Shown one piece after another: positions 51,001 through 62,604 of a stretch of DNA of 64,000 nt. The position numbers were made by a program, and so were the translations under genes. Source of the DNA: Ancylobacter sp. TS-1 (GTDB lineage: Bacteria; Pseudomonadota; Alphaproteobacteria; Rhizobiales; Xanthobacteraceae); NCBI RefSeq assembly GCF_009223885.1, contig NZ_CP045144.1, forward strand, positions 3,088,001 through 3,152,000, read 5' to 3'. Every line of letters starts with the position of its first letter. Within the stretch, counting starts at the first letter, position 1. The notes beneath the pieces are model-generated. The model saw only the letters and a list, made by a program, of their open reading frames with translations, was not told the DNA's origin and did not search any database.

Positions 51001-52585
51001 GACGGCCGGCGGCGCCTCGCGGCCGGGCGCCCCGCAGGCGGGCGATGCGTGCGCGGGCGATCCTTTCGCGCCCGCCCCGCTGGTCTTCGTCAAGAAGGCG
51101 CAGAACGCGCTGCGCCTCGCCGCCGTCGACCGCGCCGCGCGCCGCTGCGGTCTCGCGCCCGGGCTGACGCTGGCGGATGCCCGCGCCCGCGTGCCCGATC
51201 TCGCCGTCGTCGACCACGACCCTGTCGCCGATGCCGCCTTCCTCGAAAGGATCGCGGATGATTGCGACCGCTGGACGCCGCTGGTGGCGCTCGACGGGAC
51301 GGACGGGCTGGTGCTCGACATCACCGGCTGCGCGCATCTGTTCGGCGGCGAGGCCGACATGCGCGCGCGCCTTCTGGCCCATCTGAAGGGGCACGGCGTC
51401 GGTGCCGGCGCGGTGGTTGCCGGCACGCCGGACGCGGCGCGGGCGCTGGTGCGCGCCGGTGCCGGCGGCATCGTCGCTCCGGGCGGCGAGGCGGCGGCGG
51501 TTGCCGGCCTGCCCGTTGCCCGGCTCGGCATCGGCGAGGCGGCGGTCACCGGCCTGTCGCGCGCCGGGCTCAAGACCATAGGCGACCTCGCCGCCCGTCC
51601 CGGCACCCCGCTCGCCGCCCGCTTCGGCATGGAACTGCTGGTGCGGCTCGCGCGCACGCAGGGGCTTGAGGATGTGCGCATCGTGCCGCGCCGGCCGCTG
51701 CCGGCGGCCATCGCCGAGCGGCGCTTTCCCGAGCCTATCGCCCGCGCCGAGGATATCGAGGCGACGCTCGGCTTGCTGGCTGACGACCTCGCGCTGATGC
51801 TGGAGGCGCGTGGCGAGGGCGGGCGGGCCTTCGAGGCCAGCTTCTTCCGCGCCGACGGCGCGGTGCGCCGGCTCACTGTGGAGACCGCGCGCCCCTCGCG
51901 CGATTCCCGCGCGCTGCGCCGGCTCTACCGCGAGCGTCTCGACACGCTGGCCGATCCCGTCGATCCCGGCTTCGGCTTCGACCTCGTGCGCCTTGCCGTG
52001 CTGCGCGCCGAGCCGCTCACCCCCGCGCAGGTCAGTCTCGACGGGCGCGCGGTGGAGGAGGAGGAGGTCGCCGCGCTGATCGACCGGCTCGCCGTGCGCC
52101 TCGGCCGCGAGCGGGTGCTGCGCTTCCTCGCGCGCGACACCCACGACCCCGACCGCGCCAGCACGCTGGTGCCGGCGGCCGATCCGCCCGCCATCCCCTC
52201 CGCCCGCCGTCCCGCCCCGGCGCGCGCGGAGGGGCGGCCGCGTCCGTTGACCCTGTTTGATCCGCCCCAGCCGGTCGAGGCGCTGGCCGAGGTGCCGGAC
52301 GGCCCGCCGCTACGCTTCCGCTGGCGGCGCGTGGTGCATGAGGTCGCCCGCGCCGAGGGACCCGAGCGTATCGCCCCGGAATGGTGGCGCGACTGGCGCC
52401 CCATGGGGGAGGGCGCGCCGACGCGCGATTATTACCGGGTGGAAAACCGCGAGGGGCGGCGCTTCTGGCTGTTCCGCGCCGGCTTCTACGAGCGCGGCCG
52501 GGCGCCGGGGCGCGAGCCCGCGCCGGGACATGAGGAAGGGATCTCCGACGCCCCGCGCTGGTTCGTGCACGGGTTGTTTCCGTGA
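50867..52585 (+). CDS. imuB: Y-family DNA polymerase-like protein ImuB
   Basis: A 572-residue Y-family polymerase homologue that lacks catalytic carboxylates and acts as a hub linking DnaE2 to the beta clamp. Visible parts: RYLALWFPFLPADRL, FVKKAQNALRLAAVDRAARR, DGTDGLVLDITGCAHLFGGE, a little-finger region AAIAERRFPEPIA, and C-terminal RDYYRVENREGRRFWLFRAGFYE (DUF6504). GTG 50867 has GGAGTGGG nine bases upstream; it overlaps imuA by 134 bases, more than usual. A 10-base gap separates it from dnaE2. Confidence 0.92.
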   Translation: MRHLPSATSPRYLALWFPFLPADRLERLRRRRGAGRSSRSAVPAETAGGASRPGAPQAGDACAGDPFAPAPLVFVKKAQNALRLAAVDRAARRCGLAPGLTLADARARVPDLAVVDHDPVADAAFLERIADDCDRWTPLVALDGTDGLVLDITGCAHLFGGEADMRARLLAHLKGHGVGAGAVVAGTPDAARALVRAGAGGIVAPGGEAAAVAGLPVARLGIGEAAVTGLSRAGLKTIGDLAARPGTPLAARFGMELLVRLARTQGLEDVRIVPRRPLPAAIAERRFPEPIARAEDIEATLGLLADDLALMLEARGEGGRAFEASFFRADGAVRRLTVETARPSRDSRALRRLYRERLDTLADPVDPGFGFDLVRLAVLRAEPLTPAQVSLDGRAVEEEEVAALIDRLAVRLGRERVLRFLARDTHDPDRASTLVPAADPPAIPSARRPAPARAEGRPRPLTLFDPPQPVEALAEVPDGPPLRFRWRRVVHEVARAEGPERIAPEWWRDWRPMGEGAPTRDYYRVENREGRRFWLFRAGFYERGRAPGREPAPGHEEGISDAPRWFVHGLFP

Positions 52586-52595
52586 GGGCGATGCC

Positions 52596-56063
<3,468 letters not shown>

Positions 56064-56175
56064 GGCGCCGGCTCCCCGGCTCCCGGTCTGTCGCGCGCGC
56101 CCCGTTCGGTGCTAGACCGGCGGGAGGACGGCGCGCCGCGCCGGAAGCGACATCGACAGCGAGGAGGCAGCCGCC

Positions 56176-56457
56176 ATGGTCGGCCGGTTCGACGATTGGG
56201 AAAAGGACGACAAGGGGCATCTGAAGGTGTGGCCGATGCAGGCCTTCACCACTGCTTTGTTCGGCGCCGAGAAGGTGGGGCTGCGCATCGAGATCGGCAC
56301 CGCGCCGCCCAAGCCCGGCGAGCCGGTGCCCGCGCTCCAGCTCGTGCTCGATCCCGCCCAGGTGCGCCAGCTCGCCGAGGCGCTGGCCGAGGCCGAGGCG
56401 CGCCTCGCCGATGCCCGTTTCACCACCCTTGCCAACTCCCCTCCCGGCAGCGCCTGA
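56176..56457 (+). CDS. Small soluble protein of unknown function
   Basis: A 93-residue protein with GAGGAGG about 10 bases before ATG 56176. The N-terminus GRFDDWEKDDKGHLKVWPMQ and a strand LRIEIGTAPP precede an amphipathic helix LVLDPAQVRQLAEALAEAEA. No domain recognised. The tail LANSPPGSA is flexible. It converges with the oxidoreductase gene across a hairpin. Confidence 0.6.
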   Translation: MVGRFDDWEKDDKGHLKVWPMQAFTTALFGAEKVGLRIEIGTAPPKPGEPVPALQLVLDPAQVRQLAEALAEAEARLADARFTTLANSPPGSA

Positions 56458-56477
56458 CGCCTCCGAACGTCGTCGGG

Positions 56478-56494
56478 CCCGGCTTCAGGCCGGG
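56478..56494. terminator. Palindromic hairpin between convergent genes
   Basis: CCCGGC-TTCAG-GCCGGG, a perfect 6-base stem, 20 bases after the stop of the plus-strand gene and 52 bases before that of the minus-strand gene. It lacks a T-run, so it is a weak bidirectional end or a dispersed CCCGGCC-type repeat; the following GCATCCACG wording is common in such elements. Confidence 0.45.
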
Positions 56495-56545
56495 CATCCA
56501 CGATGTGCAGCGTGAGGTGCGACGTGCGAGGCGGCCGACAGCCGC

Positions 56546-57880
56546 CTACGCCGCCAGGAACTGTGCGTCGGACTGGTCCAGCCGGCGGCGGATCTGCGTG
56601 ACGATGAGCTGCTCGTCCGGCAGGCAGTTGTCATAGGTCAGCCGCTCGCCGGCCTTGACCGGCTTGAGCACCTTCGCCCGCTCGGCGAGGCCCAGCGGCA
56701 GGGCGAAGCTGTCGCGCGCGTCGCGCCAGCTCATGGTGTAGCCACGATAATCGTACTCGCCGATCCGGCCCAGCGTGTCGCCCGGCTTGAGGTCGCGCTT
56801 GGCGACCGCCGTGCACTCGGCCACCGGATGGTCCAGCACCTCCATGTCGGGCGTGCCGTGCAGCACGGCGCGCACCGCCGAGAGCGGCACTTCGAGGCTG
56901 GTCAGGTGATAGGGGCGGATGAGCGCGAAGCACGGGCCCGGCCCCACCTTGAGGTCGGTCATGCGCTCCAGCACGCGCGGATGGCGCGGCTTGACGATGC
57001 AGAACACGCCCGGCGCCACGCCTTTGCCCAGCGTGAAGTCGACCACCCCCGGGCGCGAGAGGATGCCGCCATCCTCCTTCGTGCACAGAACCTGCGCCAG
57101 CACATCCTTGTCGGCGGCCGGCCCGTGCATGCCCGGCACGTCCGGCACCAGGCCGGTGGCGTTGGCGAGCGCCGTCATCTCCACCATGGTCTTGGAGCCG
57201 TCGACGAACTCCACCAGCATGCGCGGATTCATGTTGCGCGCCTTCGCCTCCTCGACGAACTCGTCGGGCACGGCGTCGGGCTTGAAGGCGTTGTTCTTCG
57301 CCTTGCCGGCGCAGATGATCTCGAAGCCGAGCGACTGGGCGAAGCCGATCAGCTCGACGGTGGCGGCCGGCTCGTCGCCCGCCGCGCCTGTCAGCACCAC
57401 GCCGGCGGCGCGCGCCTCCTGCTTGAGGAAGCGGCCGATGGTGATGTCGGCCTCCACGCTCAGCAGCACCACATGCTTGCCGTTGCGGATCGCCTCCAGC
57501 GAGACCAGCGTGCCGATGTTCGGGCTGCCGGTGGCGTCGATCACCACGTCGATGCGCCCGCTCGCGCACATGGAGCGGTAATCGTCGGTGATGACGAAAT
57601 GCCCGGCTTCGATGGCGCGGTCGATCTGGCTCGGGGAGGAGGCGGAGACGATGTCCTCGCGGCGGTGGCCGGCCATCAGCGCGGCGTCGATGGCGGCCTG
57701 CGCGTTAAGCTCGGTCACGGCGCCGATGCGCACGCCCGGCATCAGGGCGGCCTGCACGATGAGGTCGGTGCCCATCTGGCCGGCGCCGGCGAGCCCGATC
57801 GTCACCGGCCCGTGCTTGGCGGTCCATTGTTCCAGTTCGGCGGCGATCCCCGTCCGCACGATCCCGCTTGCACCGAGCAT
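56546..57880 (-). CDS. NAD(P)-dependent oxidoreductase with C-terminal SAF domain
   Basis: A 444-residue enzyme with a Rossmann N-terminus (GPVTIGLAGAGQMGTDLIVQ), a homoserine-dehydrogenase-like middle (DVVIDATGSPNIGTLVS; GKHVVLLSVEADITIGRFL) and a SAF domain at the end (AKRDLKPGDTLGRIGEYDYRGY...KAGERLTYDN), as in SAF-containing sugar-acid dehydrogenases. The exact substrate is unknown; tetrose or other sugar acids are possible. Its start is 120 bases downstream of the SorC-type regulator's stop on the same strand, so the two may be co-regulated. Confidence 0.78.
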   Translation of the reverse strand: MLGASGIVRTGIAAELEQWTAKHGPVTIGLAGAGQMGTDLIVQAALMPGVRIGAVTELNAQAAIDAALMAGHRREDIVSASSPSQIDRAIEAGHFVITDDYRSMCASGRIDVVIDATGSPNIGTLVSLEAIRNGKHVVLLSVEADITIGRFLKQEARAAGVVLTGAAGDEPAATVELIGFAQSLGFEIICAGKAKNNAFKPDAVPDEFVEEAKARNMNPRMLVEFVDGSKTMVEMTALANATGLVPDVPGMHGPAADKDVLAQVLCTKEDGGILSRPGVVDFTLGKGVAPGVFCIVKPRHPRVLERMTDLKVGPGPCFALIRPYHLTSLEVPLSAVRAVLHGTPDMEVLDHPVAECTAVAKRDLKPGDTLGRIGEYDYRGYTMSWRDARDSFALPLGLAERAKVLKPVKAGERLTYDNCLPDEQLIVTQIRRRLDQSDAQFLAA

Positions 57881-57949
57881 ACGCTCAACCCTTCCTTGAG
57901 GCCCGCCTTCGCCTTTCGGCTAATGCGTCACCCTTCTTCGGTACTCGAC

Positions 57950-57967
57950 ATTTGTTCCAAGGCAAAT
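57950..57967. promoter_or_regulatory. Partial dyad ahead of the SAF oxidoreductase gene
   Basis: ATTTGTTCCAAGGCAAAT has perfect outer arms ATTTG/CAAAT and lies 70 bases upstream of the oxidoreductase start, between it and its SorC-type regulator gene. It could be that regulator's operator. The inner part is imperfect, so chance is possible. Confidence 0.35.
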
Positions 57968-57999
57968 AGCGGCGAAGCGTCCGTCCCGCCATTCCGCAA

Positions 58000-59022
58000 T
58001 CAGTAGTCGGCGCCGACCTCTTCCAGTACCGCGCTCGCCGTTACCTCGTCGGTGATGAACACGGTCGGCCGCAGCATGCGCAGCGCCGCCACCGCCGCCC
58101 GGGTCTTGCCCGGCCCGCCCGAGGTGAGGATGCGCTCGGGCGTCGCCTGCAGCGTCTCGATCGGGATCGACATCACGCGGGTATTGATCGGGTGGTCGAC
58201 CGGGCGCCCCTCGATGTCGATGAAGTTGTAGCAGACGTCGCCGACGGCGCCGGCGGCGACCAGCGAGGCCCAGTCGGCATCGGAGAAGAAGCCGAAGCGC
58301 AGCGAGGTGCTCTCCTCGTCCATCGCGCCGACGCTGAGCACCACCGCGTCCATGTCGCGGGCGAGGTTGTAGACCGTGCCGAGGCCGCAGCGCTCGATCA
58401 GGGCCCGCTTGGTCTCGATGCTGTCGACGATGGCGGGGGCGGCGATGAGGTGGCAGTCGGCCTGGAACAGGCGCGAGAGCTGCCAGGCGAATTCGGACGG
58501 GTTGTACTGCTTGGCCTTGGTGATGCCGCCGAGCAGCGAGATGACCGAAAGGTTGGACACCGTCTTCTCGTCGATGAAGCCGAGCGCGCGCATCAGCGTG
58601 CGGCCCCAGCCGAAGCCGATCTTCATGTCGGAGCGGATGAAGTCGGAGATGAACTGGCCGGTGGCCGCGCCGATGGCGCTGGTCGGGTCGGCGAGCGGGC
58701 CGGAGAGCGGCGCCACCACTGCCTCGCGCAGGCCGAACGCCTTCTGAAGCCCCATTTCGAGGCGCGGCAGCTCGGCGATCTCGCGGCTGAGCGAAATCTT
58801 CACCTCGTTGAGCTGGCGGGCATCGGCGAGCAGGCGCACCACCGTCACGCGGCCGATGTCGAGCGCGTCGGCGATGGCGCTCTGCGTCATGCCCTCGACA
58901 TAGTACATCCAGGCGGCGCGCAACCGCAGCCGCGCCGAGCGGCGGCCGGTCGGGCTCAGGTCGGCGAGCGTCCCCGGCTCGCTCAGGCCGCCCGGCCTGG
59001 TCGTCGCGGCTCCTCCCGACAT
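58000..59022 (-). CDS. SorC/DeoR-type sugar-binding transcriptional regulator
   Basis: A 340-residue regulator. HTH near residues 34-65 (RLRAAWMYYVEGMTQSAIAD, ALDIGRVTVVRLLADAR) followed by a SorC-type sugar-binding domain (GFGWGRTLMRAL; ISLLGGITKAKQYNPSEFAW; DAVVLSVGAMDEEST; NTRVMSIPIETLQA; VFITDEVTASAVLEE). ATG 59022 has GGGGGAAG about 8 bases upstream; a longer frame starting at 59088 lacks a good site. It probably senses a phosphorylated sugar and controls the oxidoreductase downstream. Confidence 0.9.
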   Translation of the reverse strand: MSGGAATTRPGGLSEPGTLADLSPTGRRSARLRLRAAWMYYVEGMTQSAIADALDIGRVTVVRLLADARQLNEVKISLSREIAELPRLEMGLQKAFGLREAVVAPLSGPLADPTSAIGAATGQFISDFIRSDMKIGFGWGRTLMRALGFIDEKTVSNLSVISLLGGITKAKQYNPSEFAWQLSRLFQADCHLIAAPAIVDSIETKRALIERCGLGTVYNLARDMDAVVLSVGAMDEESTSLRFGFFSDADWASLVAAGAVGDVCYNFIDIEGRPVDHPINTRVMSIPIETLQATPERILTSGGPGKTRAAVAALRMLRPTVFITDEVTASAVLEEVGADY

Positions 59023-59208
59023 CAGCACACTTCCCCCGAATGACGCGCTCGCGTTGCTATAGAGGAGCGCGTCGCCATCTTCAAACAACCCCGACAGCCG
59101 CCCGGCAAGGCCGGTAGCCGGCAGGGCGTCCGAGCTTACGCAAAAACCCGCTTGTCGTCGCGGCGCGCAAGGGGCACGGTGCCCGACCTAGGCACTCTTG
59201 GTCCCGGC

Positions 59209-59658
59209 ATGTCCAGCACCGACGATACATTGAAGCTCGAGGAATTCCTCTGCTTCGCCGTCTATTCGGCCAACCACGCCTTCAACCGCGTCTACAAGCC
59301 GCTGCTGGATCGGGTCGGCCTGACCTATCCGCAATATGTCGCCATGGTCACGCTGTGGACGCAGGACGGGCTGACCGTCGGCCAGATCGGCGAGCGGGTG
59401 CTGCTGGAGACCAACACCCTCACCCCGCTGCTCAAGCGGCTGGAAGCCGCCGGGCTGGTGCGGCGGGTGCGCGATTCCGCCGACGAGCGGCAGGTGCGTA
59501 TCCATCTCACCGAGAAGGGGCGGGCGCTGCGCAAGGAAGCCGGCCGCATCCCGGAAGAAATGGGCCAGTGCCTCGGCCGCGACCCGCAGGCGATCGGCGA
59601 ACTCACCGGCGAGATCACCCGCGTGCGCGACCAGCTTCTGGCGCGCCTCAAGCCGTAG
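59209..59658 (+). CDS. MarR-family regulator, OhrR-like peroxide sensor
   Basis: A 149-residue winged-helix regulator. Cys15 in LEEFLCFAVYSANHAFNRVY corresponds to the reactive cysteine of OhrR, followed by PLLDRVGLTYPQYVAMVTLW. The recognition helix is TNTLTPLLKRLEAAGLVRRV and the wing DERQVRIHLTEKGRALR. ATG 59209 is the usual start; an upstream frame adds 19 residues. The ohr gene it usually controls is not in the window, so the target may be elsewhere. Its 3' end overlaps the LysR gene's end by 11 bases. Confidence 0.9.
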   Translation: MSSTDDTLKLEEFLCFAVYSANHAFNRVYKPLLDRVGLTYPQYVAMVTLWTQDGLTVGQIGERVLLETNTLTPLLKRLEAAGLVRRVRDSADERQVRIHLTEKGRALRKEAGRIPEEMGQCLGRDPQAIGELTGEITRVRDQLLARLKP

Positions 59659-60598
59659 CGGCACCACCCTCCGGCTCGGCCGGCAGGTTGATCTGTCCCT
59701 CGATGAAACGGCGGTGCCGCGTAATCTCCCCGGCGATGAAGTCGAGGAAGGCGCGCACGCGCGGCGAGTGGCGCAGGTCCGGATGGGTCAGCAGCCACAG
59801 ATCGGCGGCGTAATCGTCGTCGGGCGGGCCGAGCCGCACGAGGGCAGGGCGCGCATCGCCGATCAGGCAGGGAAGATGGCCGATGCCGATTCCCGCTTCC
59901 ACCGCCTCGGCGAGCCCGAGCACGCTGTTGATCTTGTAGGCTACCTTCTCCTGCGGCACGTTCTCCTGCACGAACTTCACCGTCTTCAGCGCCCCGAGGC
60001 TGTCGCCCAGCGACACCCAGTTGCGCTGGTCGAGCAGTTCGGGCGACACCTCGCCGGGCTCGGGGAAATCGGCGGCGCGCCCGTAGAGCGCCCAGGCGAT
60101 GCGCGCGACGCGCCGGCCGACGAGGTTTTCCGGCGGGTTGTCGGTGGCGCGCACCGCGACGTCGGCGTCGCGCTTGGACAGGTTCAGCGGCTGGTTGCTC
60201 AGCACGATGTCGAGCCGCACCTCGGGATAGCGCTCCCGGAAGGTCGCCAGCATCGGCATCAGTAGATGGATGAGTAGCGAATCCGGCGTCGTCACCCGCA
60301 ATTCGCCCGAGGGGGCGGGCTCGCGGCCGGCGAGCTTGCGCCCGACCGCGGTGATCTCCTCGTCGAGGCGGTTGGCGAGCGCCACCATCTCCTCGCCGGC
60401 CGGGGTCAGCGCGTAGCCGGTGCGGTGGCGCTCGAACAGCAGCGTGCCGAGCTGCTCCTCGATCTGCTTGAGCCGCCGGAACACCGTGGAGTGGTTCACC
60501 CCCATCGAGGCGGCGGCGGAAGGCAGGCCCTTGGCGTCCGCCACCGCCTTGATCAGCCGGAAGTCGTCCCAGGCGAGGTTCTTGAAAGGCTCGGCCAT
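59648..60598 (-). CDS. LysR-family transcriptional regulator
   Basis: A 316-residue LysR regulator: N-terminal HTH (DDFRLIKAVADAKGLPSAAA, SMGVNHSTVFRRLKQIEEQL) and a periplasmic-binding-like effector domain (SGELRVTTPDSLLIHLLMPM; DADVAVRATDNPPENLVGRR). GGGGAGC precedes ATG 60598. It is divergent from the ring-cleaving dioxygenase gene at 60791, the normal arrangement of a LysR protein and its target. The 192-base gap carries no gene. Confidence 0.93.
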   Translation of the reverse strand: MAEPFKNLAWDDFRLIKAVADAKGLPSAAASMGVNHSTVFRRLKQIEEQLGTLLFERHRTGYALTPAGEEMVALANRLDEEITAVGRKLAGREPAPSGELRVTTPDSLLIHLLMPMLATFRERYPEVRLDIVLSNQPLNLSKRDADVAVRATDNPPENLVGRRVARIAWALYGRAADFPEPGEVSPELLDQRNWVSLGDSLGALKTVKFVQENVPQEKVAYKINSVLGLAEAVEAGIGIGHLPCLIGDARPALVRLGPPDDDYAADLWLLTHPDLRHSPRVRAFLDFIAGEITRHRRFIEGQINLPAEPEGGAATA

Positions 60599-60790
60599 GC
60601 TGCTCCCCGAGTCGTCGTCAAAGCGTAAGTCGTTGCGGTTAAACCGGATTTGTCGGACGTTCCGGGAGAGGACGATAACAGCAGAATCGAGATTGCGTCA
60701 AAGCAATTAAGTTGGAGTGGCATTGCGTCCATGCCGGGCTATCTCTTGTCGCAGACAGAGCGCGGGTCGCGCTCGAAAGAGGGCAGGACA

Positions 60791-61723
60791 ATGAACCGCA
60801 ACGGCATCCATCATGTGACGGCGATCGCTGGCAATGCGCGCCGCAACGTCGAATTCTACACCCGCACGCTCGGTCTCCGGCTGGTCAAGAAGACCGTCAA
60901 TTTCGACGATCCGGGCACCTATCACTTCTATTATGGCGACGAGGCCGGCGCGCCCGGCACGATCCTCACCTTCTTCCCGTGGGATCACGTGGCGCCCGGC
61001 CGCCTCGGCATCGGCGAGACGCAGGAGACCTCCTTCCGCGTGCCGGAAGGCTCGATCGGCTACTGGACGCAGCGCTTCGTCGAGAAGGGCGTGGCGCACA
61101 GCGCGCCGGTGAAGCGCTTCGGCGAGACCGTGCTGGCCTTCAAGGACCCGCACGGCATGCGCCTCGCGCTGGTCGGCGTGGCCGGCATCGAGAACCAGCC
61201 CACCTGGATCGGCACCGACGTGCCCGCCGAGAACGCCATTCGCGGCTTCCACGGCGTGAACCTGCTGCTGGCCGAGGCGGCGCCCACCGGCGCCATCCTC
61301 ACCGACGTCTTCGGGTTCACCCAGATCGGCCGCGAGGGCTCGCTGGTGCGCTTCAAGGCCGAGGGAACCGATGTCGGCTCCATCGTCGACATTCATGAGG
61401 CCGGCGGCTTCCTTCCCGCCCGCATGGGCGGCGGCTCGGTGCATCACATCGCCTTCCGCGCCGCGGATGACGAGGCTGAGTTCGCCATGGTGAGGAAGCT
61501 CGCCGAGAATCACGGCATCCGCACCACGGAGCAGAAGGACCGCAACTACTTCCGGTCCGTCTACTTCCGCGAGCCTGGCCATGTGCTGTTCGAGATCGCC
61601 ACCGACGTTCCCGGCTTCGCCGCGGACGAGCCGATGGCGAAGCTCGGCGAGGCGCTGAAGCTGCCCGGCTTCCTCGAGGGCCGCCGCGACCAGATCGAGG
61701 CCGTGCTGCCCGAGATCGCCTGA
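60791..61723 (+). CDS. Ring-cleaving dioxygenase (MhqO-like, VOC fold)
   Basis: A 310-residue enzyme with two VOC modules: HHVTAIAGNARRNVEFYTRT and FYYGDEAGAPGTILTFFPW in the first, GFHGVNLLLAEAAPTGAILTD and GGGSVHHIAFRAADDEAEF in the second. Probable iron ligands are His7, His219 and a late Glu in HVLFEIATD. Family members such as MhqO, MhqA and LinE open hydroquinones. ATG 60791 gives MNRNGIHHVTAIAGNA; a purine-rich AAAGAGGGCAGGACA lies upstream. It probably detoxifies quinones with the hydrolase at 61881. Confidence 0.85.
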   Translation: MNRNGIHHVTAIAGNARRNVEFYTRTLGLRLVKKTVNFDDPGTYHFYYGDEAGAPGTILTFFPWDHVAPGRLGIGETQETSFRVPEGSIGYWTQRFVEKGVAHSAPVKRFGETVLAFKDPHGMRLALVGVAGIENQPTWIGTDVPAENAIRGFHGVNLLLAEAAPTGAILTDVFGFTQIGREGSLVRFKAEGTDVGSIVDIHEAGGFLPARMGGGSVHHIAFRAADDEAEFAMVRKLAENHGIRTTEQKDRNYFRSVYFREPGHVLFEIATDVPGFAADEPMAKLGEALKLPGFLEGRRDQIEAVLPEIA

Positions 61724-61761
61724 CCCAAGGGTGCCGCCTCAAGTAGGCGGTCGGATACAGC

Positions 61762-61854
61762 CGTCATCCCGGACGGCCGGAAGGCCGATCCGGGATTGCT
61801 GCCAGAATGGTGGGCGATCCCGGCTCTGCGGCTTTGCCTCTGGCCGGGATGACG
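61762..61854. repeat. Intergenic palindromic repeat element
   Basis: Perfect 11-base arms CGTCATCCCGG and CCGGGATGACG at 61762 and 61844 enclose a second dyad ATCCGGGAT / ATCCCGGCT. The wording (CATCCCGGxxG) is typical of dispersed Hyphomicrobiales repeats and differs from the 25801-25893 element. It separates the dioxygenase and hydrolase genes in an otherwise tight pair. Confidence 0.75.
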
Positions 61855-61880
61855 CGTTTCACACTTATAAGGAGGCCGTT

Positions 61881-62513
61881 ATGACCGACACCGCGCTTTC
61901 CTTCGTGCATCGCTATGAGCCCGCCAGCGAGGCGGGCGCGCCCCCGCTGCTGCTGCTGCACGGCACCGGCGGCGACGAGAACGACCTGATCCAGCTCGGC
62001 CGCATGATCTCACCGGGCTCGGCGTTGCTCTCCCCGCGCGGCAAGGTGCTGGAGGGCGGCATGCCGCGCTTCTTCCGCCGGCTGCGCGAGGGCGTGTTCG
62101 ACGAGGCGGACGTGCGTCTGCGCGCCGCCGAGCTTGCCGCCTTCATCGCCGAGGCGCGCGCGGCCCATGGGCTCGCCGCCCCGGTGGCGGTCGGCTTCTC
62201 CAACGGCGCCAACATCGCCGCCGCCCTGCTGCTGACCCAGCCTGATGTGCTGGCCGGCGCCGTGCTGCTGCGCGCCATGGTGCCGCTGGCCGATCCGCCG
62301 GCGGCCGATCTCGGCGGGCGCGGCGTGCTGCTGCTCTCCGGCGGCATGGATCCCATCGTGCCGGAGGAGAACGCCGCCCGGCTCGCCGGCCAGTTGCGCG
62401 CGGCGGGAGCCTCGCTCGACCACCGCACCCTGCCGGTCGGGCACGGGCTTTCGCAGGCCGACATCACGCTGGCACGCCAGTGGATTTCGGCGCCGCGCCG
62501 GGTCGCCGCCTGA
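61881..62513 (+). CDS. Phospholipase/carboxylesterase-type alpha/beta hydrolase (MhqD-like)
   Basis: A 210-residue serine hydrolase. Oxyanion LLLLHGTGGDENDL, nucleophile Ser in VGFSNGANIAAAL, acid Asp in GGMDPIVP, and His in LPVGHGLSQAD: the catalytic triad is intact. Sequence follows the MhqD/EstD type rather than the longer acyl-protein thioesterases. AAGGAGG lies about 6 bases before ATG 61881. In Bacillus, mhqO and mhqD form part of the quinone response; here the pair is under the LysR protein and maybe the MarR protein nearby. Confidence 0.87.
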   Translation: MTDTALSFVHRYEPASEAGAPPLLLLHGTGGDENDLIQLGRMISPGSALLSPRGKVLEGGMPRFFRRLREGVFDEADVRLRAAELAAFIAEARAAHGLAAPVAVGFSNGANIAAALLLTQPDVLAGAVLLRAMVPLADPPAADLGGRGVLLLSGGMDPIVPEENAARLAGQLRAAGASLDHRTLPVGHGLSQADITLARQWISAPRRVAA

Positions 62514-62604
62514 TCGGCGCGGAACCCTGCGCCACTTCCCGCATTGCCGCCACGGCGTGAGTACATAAGTATCGCCGTGGCGGCGGTGCGCCGGGGAGGG
62601 TTCC

